Origin: an uncultured Robinsoniella sp.
Lineage (GTDB): Bacteria > Bacillota > Clostridia > Lachnospirales > Lachnospiraceae
Direction: 5' to 3'
NCBI GenBank assembly: GCA_900540475.1
Contig: UQGG01000026.1
Coordinates: 1-64,000 of the forward strand
Length of the DNA stretch: 64,000 bases
Shown in pieces: positions 25,534 to 31,464 of this stretch. Under the pieces are notes generated by a model, which saw only the letters and a program-made list of their open reading frames with translations, made no database searches and was not told where the DNA came from. The translations under genes were made by a program, and so were the position numbers. Numbering within the stretch: position 1 is the stretch's first letter; each line of letters begins with the position of its first letter.

Positions 25534-25884
25534 ATGAATAATGAAAATATGTTAAATACAGTAGTAGCAAAATGGACCGGGGAATACCCAAAAAAATGCC
25601 AGGGATTCTGGATTTTAGAAGTAGACGGAAAGGATGTATCTGTACACATTCCAGACTCTAAACGCAATAGTTCCATGTATACCTACAAAGAGTACACGTA
25701 TGAGTATCCCCTGGGAAACTTTATTACGGAACATGTTGGATTAGGATGGAAGAAATGGATATACCAAAACCATAATTGGCTAAAAAAAATAACCTCTAGC
25801 CGGGATGTAAAGAAACAGATTTTTAAAGCAATCCAGGAGCAAGATTTTGTAAAAGGATGTTGTGGAGGATGCTTACTAGATTAA
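25534..25884 (+). CDS. Hypothetical protein of the accessory cassette
   Basis: 116 residues. N-terminal strand-rich half with WTGEYPKKCQGFWILEVDGK, and a helical C-terminal half ending GCCGGCLLD. No family recognised. Directly upstream of the AcrIII-1 homologue in the same transcription unit, so a candidate anti-defence factor by association only. Confidence 0.7.
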   Translation: MNNENMLNTVVAKWTGEYPKKCQGFWILEVDGKDVSVHIPDSKRNSSMYTYKEYTYEYPLGNFITEHVGLGWKKWIYQNHNWLKKITSSRDVKKQIFKAIQEQDFVKGCCGGCLLD

Positions 25885-25929
25885 TCTATTAATACCAACG
25901 TAAGACGTTGCAACACTATAAAATTTATA

Positions 25930-25953
25930 GCCGCAAAGGCGGCAGAAAGAAGG
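25930..25953 (+). promoter_or_regulatory. Hairpin-RBS module 3
   Basis: GCCGC-AAAG-GCGGC stem-loop (25930-25943) followed by AGAAAGAAGG and, seven bases on, the ATG of the AcrIII-1 homologue. Confidence 0.65.
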
Positions 25954-25959
25954 TAAAAC

Positions 25960-26280
25960 ATGAAATTAGCATTATTAAACACATCCATCTTAACAACAGC
26001 AGGAACTTACAATTTGGAAGACATTACCCTGGAAAGGGCAAAAGAACTTGTTCACGGGAACGAACTGGATTCTGCTATCGGGCACGCTTCCACGGCGGAA
26101 ATAATGTCTACTTTATTAGAGGAAGACATACCAGTAAACAGACAGATGTTCCAGCAGCAGGAGGGACAGCAGGCGCTTGTATTTAAACTTAACGGAAGAC
26201 CGGAGGAAGGTAAAATACTTTCGGCGGAGGAAATCGAGCAGATCGGGTATAAGTTCCAATTACTTACCAGAATAAAATAA
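25960..26280 (+). CDS. acrIII-1: DUF1874 / AcrIII-1 viral ring nuclease (anti-type III CRISPR)
   Basis: 106 residues, full length for the family. It aligns by eye with the DUF1874 group (STIV B116, SIRV1 gp29): an N-terminal LLNTSILTTAGTYN with the conserved Asn and Ser, then SAIGHASTAEIMSTLL holding His42, the counterpart of the catalytic His47 of SIRV1 gp29, then PVNRQ, and LVFKLNGRPEEGKIL with Arg80 and Glu83 matching Arg85 and Glu88. Family members are dimers that rapidly cut cyclic tetra-adenylate, the alarm molecule of type III CRISPR systems, and so switch off Csx1/Can-type effectors. Embedded in a plus-strand cassette of small ORFs behind hairpin-RBS module 3. Activity here is inferred from retained residues. 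Confidence 0.9.
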   Translation: MKLALLNTSILTTAGTYNLEDITLERAKELVHGNELDSAIGHASTAEIMSTLLEEDIPVNRQMFQQQEGQQALVFKLNGRPEEGKILSAEEIEQIGYKFQLLTRIK

Positions 26281-26297
26281 AAATGTATAACATCCGT

Positions 26298-26325
26298 CCC
26301 GGCGGAAATACCGGGGGAAAGAAGG
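26298..26325 (+). promoter_or_regulatory. Hairpin-RBS module 4
   Basis: CCCGG-(8 bases)-CCGGG stem-loop (26298-26315) followed by GGAAAGAAGG and an ATG at 26330. Confidence 0.6.
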
Positions 26326-26329
26326 TTAT

Positions 26330-26536
26330 ATGCCTATGGAATTTGAATTAAAATGTACTTTTGTTGGATTTAATAATATAAATGGAAATGGATTTTTTAC
26401 ACAAGGAAATACCTGTGCAGAACTACATTTCGACAATGATCTAAAGAAACTTTTAAAAGAAAAACAGTTTCAGGAAATTAATGTTTTATGCTGCATATAT
26501 AGCAACAAAGAAATCTGTGTAAAAGAAATCACGTAA
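26330..26536 (+). CDS. Small hypothetical protein after AcrIII-1
   Basis: 68 residues, MPMEFELKCTFVGFNNINGN, beta-rich with two cysteines near the end (VLCCIY). Fourth gene with the hairpin-RBS layout; followed by the cassette's first terminator. No family recognised; candidate anti-defence factor by context only. Confidence 0.65.
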   Translation: MPMEFELKCTFVGFNNINGNGFFTQGNTCAELHFDNDLKKLLKEKQFQEINVLCCIYSNKEICVKEIT

Positions 26537-26546
26537 AGGAATAAAT

Positions 26547-26594
26547 ATAGCAAGCGCGGTATATGAAAATAGCATATACGCGCTTGCTATTTAA
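26547..26594 (+). terminator. Long-stem terminator after the AcrIII-1 operon
   Basis: 18-bp stem with one bulged G (arms at 26547-26565 and 26573-26590, containing AGCAAGCGCG and CGCGCTTGCT), a 7-base loop and a short T run. Ends the four-gene hairpin-RBS operon. Confidence 0.75.
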
Positions 26595-26647
26595 ACGCAT
26601 GGATGATATAACATTTATATAAACTAAATGAAAAGGATGTGATAAAA

Positions 26648-26899
26648 ATGAATATGGGAACACAAAGCTACATAAGGGAAAATGGACAGGAGATTAAAGT
26701 AGATGGTGTATATTATTTTGGGCAGTTATGGACGGGAGAGGGAGATGGGGAAGGAATATTAAAATTTGGTGCTGTTTTGCTGGACGATGATTTTATAATT
26801 AATTTTAAAATTTTACAAATGGGGGATGATTTATTGCAAACATTGGTTAAGGTTACAAGTATTGTTTTGCATGGGGTTAAATATGCGGAAGAAAACTAA
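26648..26899 (+). CDS. Small hypothetical protein
   Basis: 83 residues from the ATG at 26648 with AAAAGGATG upstream. Contains VDGVYYFGQLWTGEGDGEG and a hydrophobic C-terminal half. Unlike the four previous genes it has no GC-rich hairpin before it. No family recognised. Confidence 0.6.
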   Translation: MNMGTQSYIRENGQEIKVDGVYYFGQLWTGEGDGEGILKFGAVLLDDDFIINFKILQMGDDLLQTLVKVTSIVLHGVKYAEEN

Positions 26900-26919
26900 A
26901 AAAACAGGAAAAAGAACAG

Positions 26920-27597
26920 ATGAAAGCAAGTGATTATACGGGGAAAATTTACGGACTATTAAAAATAGACGGATATGAGCGCAGGGCGGATGCCACAGAG
27001 CGGAAAAGAACGTATCTACACTATGTTTGCCAGGGATGTGGAAATAACGGGTGGATCAGATCCGACCATATAACGGCAGGAACTAAGAGTTGTGGGTGTG
27101 CAGCAAGAGAAACTTATTTTAAAAAAAGCAATATAACCGGAAAAAGTTTTGGCAGACTGGAAGTAATCCGGGAAACAGATAACCGCGCCAGCAATGGAAG
27201 CGTTATTTATATATGCAGGTGTTTATGCGGTAATTTTGTAGAGGTATCTGCTACGGATTTAAAAAGAGGTCGCATATCCTCATGTGGCTGTCTGGCAGCA
27301 GAATGCCATGTTGCACAAGGCAAAATAATAGGCAAAAAACATGTGGATAAAAACATAGTGAACGGGACTAATATACAAATGCTTAAGATAGATAAACTAT
27401 CCACAAACAAGACCGGAATAAAAGGCGTGTTCTACGACACGACTAGGGGGAAATACGTACCCAGCCTCACATTTAAAGGAAAGGTGTATTATCTCGGGCG
27501 GTACAACACTTTGCAGGAAGCGGCAGAAGTAAGGAAACAGGCAGAAGAACATACACACAAGGAATTCCTAAAATGGTACCGTGAGGAATATTCTTGA
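26920..27597 (+). CDS. Zinc-ribbon and AP2/ERF domain phage DNA-binding protein
   Basis: 225 residues. Two zinc-ribbon-like repeats, CQGCGNNGWIRSDHITAG...CGC (about 38-65) and CRCLCGNFVEVSATDLKRG...CGC (about 103-130), then an AP2/ERF domain at about 160-215 (KTGIKGVFYDTTRGKYVPSL, YYLGRYNTLQEAAEV). This architecture is common in Firmicute phages and is related to the DNA-recognition parts of HNH homing endonucleases; no HNH nuclease motif is visible here. Probably a sequence-specific DNA-binding protein. Confidence 0.85.
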   Translation: MKASDYTGKIYGLLKIDGYERRADATERKRTYLHYVCQGCGNNGWIRSDHITAGTKSCGCAARETYFKKSNITGKSFGRLEVIRETDNRASNGSVIYICRCLCGNFVEVSATDLKRGRISSCGCLAAECHVAQGKIIGKKHVDKNIVNGTNIQMLKIDKLSTNKTGIKGVFYDTTRGKYVPSLTFKGKVYYLGRYNTLQEAAEVRKQAEEHTHKEFLKWYREEYS

Positions 27598-27622
27598 CAT
27601 TATATGGAATTTGGTGTAATAT
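27594..27622 (+). promoter_or_regulatory. Strong promoter of a predicted small RNA
   Basis: Consensus -35 TTGACA (27594-27599) overlapping the AP2 gene stop, 17-bp spacer, -10 TAATAT (27617-27622). No ORF follows. Confidence 0.65.
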
Positions 27623-27628
27623 TTGCTT

Positions 27629-27697
27629 ATTAATAGTAACGCATGGCGTTTAAAAATTATAAAAAAGAGGTAGCAGAATTTTTGCTATCTCTTTTTG
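27629..27697 (+). ncRNA. Predicted small RNA, about 69 nt
   Basis: From the expected start about 7 bases after the TAATAT box to the end of a terminator (AGAGGTAGCA/TGCTATCTCT, 27666-27692, then T5). It contains a 5' hairpin AACGC-ATG-GCGTT (27639-27651). No coding potential. A similar AACG...CGTT element followed by an A/T stretch sits at 25898-25925, upstream of the AcrIII-1 gene. Inferred only from promoter plus terminator. Confidence 0.5.
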
Positions 27698-27802
27698 CAT
27701 ATAGTGGATCGAAGAGTACAGGAAGAATTAGGTATAGTCCGGATATTGTTCCTAATAAATTCGCCAATCAAGTAACTAATAACAAATGACCTCCCTCTAC
27801 TC

Positions 27803-27832
27803 AAAAGGATAGCAACCCTATGCTATCCTTTT
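27803..27832. terminator. Bidirectional terminator at the recombinase 3' end
   Basis: 12-bp perfect stem AAAAGGATAGCA/TGCTATCCTTTT with a 6-base loop. It includes the last codons of the minus-strand recombinase gene and insulates it from the plus-strand cassette. Confidence 0.8.
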
Positions 27833-28855
27833 TCTTACACTCCTTAACGTATCCGCTGTAGATTGCGCATAATACTGTCCAGTAACCGCCGGGTCCGCAT
27901 GTCCCAGTACTTCCTGGATAATTCCAATGTCTGCGCCCCGGTTCTTTAACTCCATCCCCAGTGTCTTGCGCATCTTATGTGGATAAACTCTGCATTTCAT
28001 GTCCATCCTGTTGGCTATAGTCTTTAATTCCGTTCGAATCCCACATGTGCTTAATCTTCCGTATGGTTGTTTCTCCCAGGCAAATAGTGCCGGGTTATTA
28101 TCGTGTCTGCCGGAAAGGTACTTCTTTAGATAATACCTGGCTGCTTCGTTTAAATAAACTGTCCTGTATCTCCCACTCTTTTCTCCCAGGATTAAAATAT
28201 CTCCTGTGGCCCAGTCTATATCCACCTGGTTAATCGGCACCACTTCCCCTACTCTGCAGCCGGTGCTCCGCAGCACTTCCAATAATGCTCGGTCCCGATC
28301 TGTCTTGCACCCTTCCCGCAGGATCTCCAATTCTTCCGGCTTAAAGTAATCTATCGGCTTCCGGATCTCCTTTAATGGCTCTATGCTCTCCACCGGATTA
28401 TCCAGGATTAATTTATTCTTTCGCATCCAGGAGAAGAAGGCCGCCAGGAACCGGCGCTCATTGTTTACTGTGCTTGCTTGGTTCCTGTATCCGGTTGTAG
28501 ACTCATTCCGGCGTTCGTACCATCGAAGGTAATAACCTATGTCCAGATCCGTCATTTCGGTTAACGGTTTGTCTACCTGCAGAAGTAAGTTCCGGATTGC
28601 ACTTATGTAAGATCTCTTTGTGGTGTCCTTTATATTATTTTTCTTAATAATAAATAGCTGCATGATGTACTTATTCTGCTCGTCCACACTTCTTTTTATT
28701 TCTGCCGGAAGTGTTGCGACCTGAGATATGTTAAGCTTTACAAACTCCGAATCTAATACTTCTTCCAGGTAAATTAATTGCTCCTTCCCTACGTGTTTTG
28801 ACATTTCTACCAATATCCTGTCTTTGACCTTAATCTTTATATTTTGCTCGTTCAT
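27818..28855 (-). CDS. Second tyrosine recombinase (XerC/D-like)
   Basis: 345 residues. Core-binding domain about 60-160 and catalytic domain with all residues of the family: Arg201 (STGCRVGE), Lys226, His293-xx-Arg296 (YPHKMRKT), His319 (LGHAD) and Tyr328. It is more like XerC/XerD-type recombinases than like the lysogeny integrase at 47.3-48.4 kb. It lies in the middle of the prophage, at the end of the early operon, so it is probably not the integrase for the present attachment; it could resolve multimers, invert or excise DNA, or be a leftover from an inserted element. It is flanked by two predicted small RNAs. Confidence 0.88.
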   Translation of the reverse strand: MNEQNIKIKVKDRILVEMSKHVGKEQLIYLEEVLDSEFVKLNISQVATLPAEIKRSVDEQNKYIMQLFIIKKNNIKDTTKRSYISAIRNLLLQVDKPLTEMTDLDIGYYLRWYERRNESTTGYRNQASTVNNERRFLAAFFSWMRKNKLILDNPVESIEPLKEIRKPIDYFKPEELEILREGCKTDRDRALLEVLRSTGCRVGEVVPINQVDIDWATGDILILGEKSGRYRTVYLNEAARYYLKKYLSGRHDNNPALFAWEKQPYGRLSTCGIRTELKTIANRMDMKCRVYPHKMRKTLGMELKNRGADIGIIQEVLGHADPAVTGQYYAQSTADTLRSVRKRIA

Positions 28856-28865
28856 ACATCCTCCC

Positions 28866-28894
28866 TTGCTTAAGGAAAGATTTTATAGTATAAT
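28866..28894 (+). promoter_or_regulatory. Promoter of a second predicted small RNA
   Basis: TTGCTT (28866-28871), 17-bp spacer, TATAAT (28889-28894), within an inverted repeat CTTAAGGA/TCCTTAAG that might also control the minus-strand recombinase gene. Confidence 0.5.
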
Positions 28895-28900
28895 ATCCTT

Positions 28901-28957
28901 AAGCGTTGTAGCGGCAGATATCATCTTGGTGGGTGGTCTGCCGCTTTTATTTTTGCA
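28901..28957 (+). ncRNA. Predicted small RNA, about 57 nt
   Basis: Short transcript predicted between the TATAAT box and a terminator: 8-bp stem GCGGCAGA/TCTGCCGC (28911-28946) followed by TTTTATTTTT. No ORF. It is transcribed away from the recombinase and toward the RHH gene on the opposite strand. Confidence 0.45.
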
Positions 28958-28982
28958 TGTTACTTAACGAATTTCAGTTTTG

Positions 28983-29014
28983 TTGTGTAACGTTATGTAT
29001 CGTTACGCACACAA
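28983..29014. promoter_or_regulatory. Inverted-repeat site TTGTGT...ACACAA (site 1)
   Basis: TTGTGT and ACACAA arms with inner AACG/CGTT repeats, overlapping the 3' end of the RHH gene. A shorter copy lies upstream of that gene, so these may be operators for the RHH protein. Confidence 0.45.
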
Positions 29015-29161
29015 ATAATCATCCAGAGCCTTCCGGATTACCCAAGAAATAGATCTATCTTCCTTCTGGCAATGCTCCAGCAGCCTTTTCATTTGTTCTG
29101 GATCCACACTGATATTCTGGCGGATAAATTTATCCTCTTTATCTTTCTTTGGTCTTGGCAT
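29003..29161 (-). CDS. Ribbon-helix-helix (Arc/CopG-like) protein
   Basis: 52 residues, MPRPKKDKEDKFIRQNISVD with the strand RQNISVD followed by helices EQMKRLLEHCQKE and SISWVIRKALDDYL, the RHH fold. It lies between the PP-loop gene and the recombinase gene, with TTGTGT/ACACAA inverted repeats on both sides, consistent with autoregulation or control of the recombinase. Confidence 0.75.
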   Translation of the reverse strand: MPRPKKDKEDKFIRQNISVDPEQMKRLLEHCQKEDRSISWVIRKALDDYLCA

Positions 29162-29180
29162 ATCCCTTCTTCTCCTTTCG

Positions 29181-29198
29181 TTGTGTGCCTTTACACAA
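29181..29198. promoter_or_regulatory. Inverted-repeat site TTGTGT...ACACAA (site 2)
   Basis: TTGTGT-GCCTTT-ACACAA, perfect 6-bp arms, about 20 bp before the RHH start codon; likely autoregulatory operator. Confidence 0.5.
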
Positions 29199-29224
29199 AA
29201 TATTTGGTATTTCAGTTTAATGAA

Positions 29225-30085
29225 TTAAAACCCGTTCCATATTTTTTCACCCCGGTACATAAAATGCTCTGCGTCTTCGCACTCTTCCGGAACTAACTCT
29301 GCAATCCGTTTCCGGGATCGGGATATATATAGCTTACTATTAATCTTAGTATTTGGTTGCTCCCGCTCCAACATATTGTCAAACTCAATCAGATCCTCAT
29401 ACTGAGATAAATCGTTTTTCTTTATATATTGGAAAAAATAGTTCCTGTGAAACGGGCAAAATGTACACGCACTTGCCTTTGTCTCTAACCCCCATATATC
29501 CCGTATATAAGCATAATTATCTTTACGTTCTAAATTCATTTCTACCAATGGAAACTTATTTACGAACATTTTGTGTGGGTTCTCAGAGCACCGTTTTTCT
29601 TCTTCCTTCGAAAAACCCAGGTGCATTTCATGGGCTTTAAGATCCTCCGTCTTTGTTCGTTTCCCCTTCTTATAACCTAAAAGATTCCATCTCACAAAAT
29701 TTTGCATTAAAGCAATTTTATAATCCAATGTACAATTACGCATCATCTTACCCTTTTTACCAGTTTCATCTACTGACCAAAACGGTATTGATACAACTCG
29801 CTTTTTCCCAAAATCGTTCATATAGTCTTCAAACAGGTTGCTTTTAAGAATATAAAACGGTATTTCAGCCCATTCACAAGCCTGTTGGATGAAATACACC
29901 TGATTCATTACCCAACTCGGTTCAAGCCCTAGATCGCAAAATAGAATAGCGTCATAGATCGGTACTTGATTGGTATATTGGAAATCAAATTTTCTGCATC
30001 TACCCTCATGTAGCAATTTGTTTGCGCATGACATTAACGCAAGTGCTGTACTTTGCATTCCTGCGCCGCAACTTAATATCTTCAA
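29225..30085 (-). CDS. PP-loop (PAPS reductase-like) ATP-pyrophosphatase
   Basis: 286 residues from a TTG at 30085. The N-terminal SCGAGMQSTALALM (residues 5-18) is the PP-loop of the adenine-nucleotide alpha hydrolase/PAPS reductase superfamily. Other group motifs are MRNCTLDYKI (about 119-128) and ACTFCPFHR near residue 215, with cysteines that could hold a metal or carry sulfur. Related genes are widespread in phages and are often called PAPS reductase/FAD synthetase-like; a role in nucleotide or tRNA/DNA modification is possible, but the real substrate is unknown. A short upstream MSAH frame (30111-30125) carries the only good RBS nearby. Confidence 0.8.
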   Translation of the reverse strand: MKILSCGAGMQSTALALMSCANKLLHEGRCRKFDFQYTNQVPIYDAILFCDLGLEPSWVMNQVYFIQQACEWAEIPFYILKSNLFEDYMNDFGKKRVVSIPFWSVDETGKKGKMMRNCTLDYKIALMQNFVRWNLLGYKKGKRTKTEDLKAHEMHLGFSKEEEKRCSENPHKMFVNKFPLVEMNLERKDNYAYIRDIWGLETKASACTFCPFHRNYFFQYIKKNDLSQYEDLIEFDNMLEREQPNTKINSKLYISRSRKRIAELVPEECEDAEHFMYRGEKIWNGF

Positions 30086-30110
30086 TATTTTTAGCAGGAG
30101 AAAACATGTT

Positions 30111-30125
30111 TTAATGAGCGCTCAA
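30111..30125 (-). repeat. Weak relative of the decamer motif / 4-codon ORF (copy D)
   Basis: TTGAGCGCTCATTAA reads MSAH plus stop and shares the TTGAGCG start with copies B and C. AAAGGGGAAAG lies just upstream. It precedes the PP-loop gene by 26 bp. Confidence 0.35.
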
Positions 30126-30184
30126 CTCTTTCCCCTTTCTTAGTTAAATTTTAATTTTAACACTAAGCACCTCTATATTTCCGT

Positions 30185-30370
30185 TTACATTTTAAATAAA
30201 AATGTTGCTCCCTTTTCCCTGAATATTGCCTTTTTCACAATCGGTTCTATTTTTTCCATGAACTCAATATTTGCCATTGCTATTTTTATCTGATCCTGTA
30301 CAGAAAGGCTTTTCGTATTTTCCGGATCTGATAACCACGCGGCAATTTGATCCCGCTCATATTCTGTCAT
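30185..30370 (-). CDS. Small hypothetical phage protein
   Basis: 61 residues from the ATG at 30370 (MTEYERDQIAAWLSD) behind GGAGG. The frame is open upstream and includes CPMCGRKLLW, a half zinc ribbon, but no canonical start supports it. Helical; no family recognised. Confidence 0.6.
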   Translation of the reverse strand: MTEYERDQIAAWLSDPENTKSLSVQDQIKIAMANIEFMEKIEPIVKKAIFREKGATFLFKM

Positions 30371-30423
30371 TTTTTTAGCCCTCCATAATAATTTCCGTCC
30401 ACACATAGGACATCTATGAAATA

Positions 30424-30771
30424 TTATTGTTTCAACCTCTCCAGAATTTCAATATTGGGTTTAAATGGATCGTGTATTTTCCATGCAACAACATTAACAA
30501 TTTTTTCAAGCCGCTTATCCATCCACTTATAACCATCATAATATCCAATTTTATATTCTAAAGTGTCCGTCATGTATGCAATCTCCATGCATTTCATATA
30601 GATTGCCCGACTGTTCGATCCTAGATATTCTTTTCGGACTGGAAGCCGCTCTGATACAGGCACCCATCTTAAAGACTCTATTACTTCATCTAATAGCCAC
30701 ACAGAGCGTAACAATTCGTCATGAGTCATATTTGCCCGCTCTTCCTTTGTTGGTTTTGGCGTTCTTGGCAT
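30424..30771 (-). CDS. DUF551-like phage protein
   Basis: 115 residues. The core RWVPVSERLPVRKEYLGSNS ... VVAWKIHDPF matches the short DUF551 domain (W.pvserLP ... ThWmplP) found in many phages; function unknown. Its start overlaps the end of the upstream gene by one base. Confidence 0.75.
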   Translation of the reverse strand: MPRTPKPTKEERANMTHDELLRSVWLLDEVIESLRWVPVSERLPVRKEYLGSNSRAIYMKCMEIAYMTDTLEYKIGYYDGYKWMDKRLEKIVNVVAWKIHDPFKPNIEILERLKQ

Positions 30772-31037
30772 TATTCTATACCTCCTTGTCTAAATTTCAA
30801 TTCATCGCAGAATGTGCCATCAGAACAATCGCAATTATGGCAGCAATCTTTTTTGCAATGCTCTGGTTCACAGTTATTGCATCCCTGTCTACTGGCCATA
30901 TTTACGTCCTTATTTTCCACTATATTTTCGCTTGTTCCATCCAGGGTTACATTGCTGTTCTTACTGGCAGCACATAGTGCCATAACCAGCGCCCCGGCAA
31001 ATCCACCTGCTATAAAGCTTATAATGCATCCGATCAT
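30771..31037 (-). CDS. Membrane-anchored cysteine-rich protein (DUF3789-like)
   Basis: 88 residues: N-terminal membrane segment MIGCIISFIAGGFAGALVMA of the DUF3789 type, then a tail with about ten cysteines (CNNCEPEHCKKDCCHNCDC) that could bind metal. Part of the early operon, overlapping its neighbours by a few bases. Confidence 0.7.
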   Translation of the reverse strand: MIGCIISFIAGGFAGALVMALCAASKNSNVTLDGTSENIVENKDVNMASRQGCNNCEPEHCKKDCCHNCDCSDGTFCDELKFRQGGIE

Positions 31038-31038
31038 A

Positions 31039-31440
31039 TTATTTACCTTCCTCTCTAACGATTACGTAGCCCGTTAACCGGATCGCTCTGGATTTCTTTG
31101 GCTCTCCATCTATCAGCCCCTGGCCTTTTAACCGCTCCAAATATTCCGGTACATTACTTTGTGATTTTAATCCGATTCCGGATGCAATCTCCCGGACAGA
31201 CGGCGGATACATATGCCGGCTTATATATTGCACCAGATACTGATAAATCTTTTCCTCCGGCTTTTCCATACCTTGATACCTGCGTTTCCGGTATTCCCTC
31301 TGTTTCTCCCGGAACACCTCCGGATAATTGTCCCGCCGCCGGCGCTTAAGCATAGCGTGAATATCCTTGTCATCCATATCACAATCATTGCGGTCACAAT
31401 GTATACAGTCTGGATACCTACAATTATTTGCAACTGACAT
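31039..31440 (-). CDS. LexA-type winged-helix protein without protease domain
   Basis: 133 residues. The C-terminal half, IYQYLVQYISRHMYPPSVRE then IASGIGLKSQSNVPEYLERL and GLIDGEPKKSRAIRL, is the LexA DNA-binding winged helix. The N-terminus has a CxxC-like start (CRYPDCIHCDRNDC). There is no LexA peptidase domain, so no RecA-triggered cleavage is expected. Confidence 0.75.
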   Translation of the reverse strand: MSVANNCRYPDCIHCDRNDCDMDDKDIHAMLKRRRRDNYPEVFREKQREYRKRRYQGMEKPEEKIYQYLVQYISRHMYPPSVREIASGIGLKSQSNVPEYLERLKGQGLIDGEPKKSRAIRLTGYVIVREEGK

Positions 31441-31464
31441 TAATTTCCCTCCCTATTCAAATGA

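Noticed and set aside
27818..28855. The 27.8-28.9 kb recombinase as the lysogeny integrase
   Set aside because: A complete integrase lies beside the tRNA genes at the prophage end; this one is internal and XerC/D-like.
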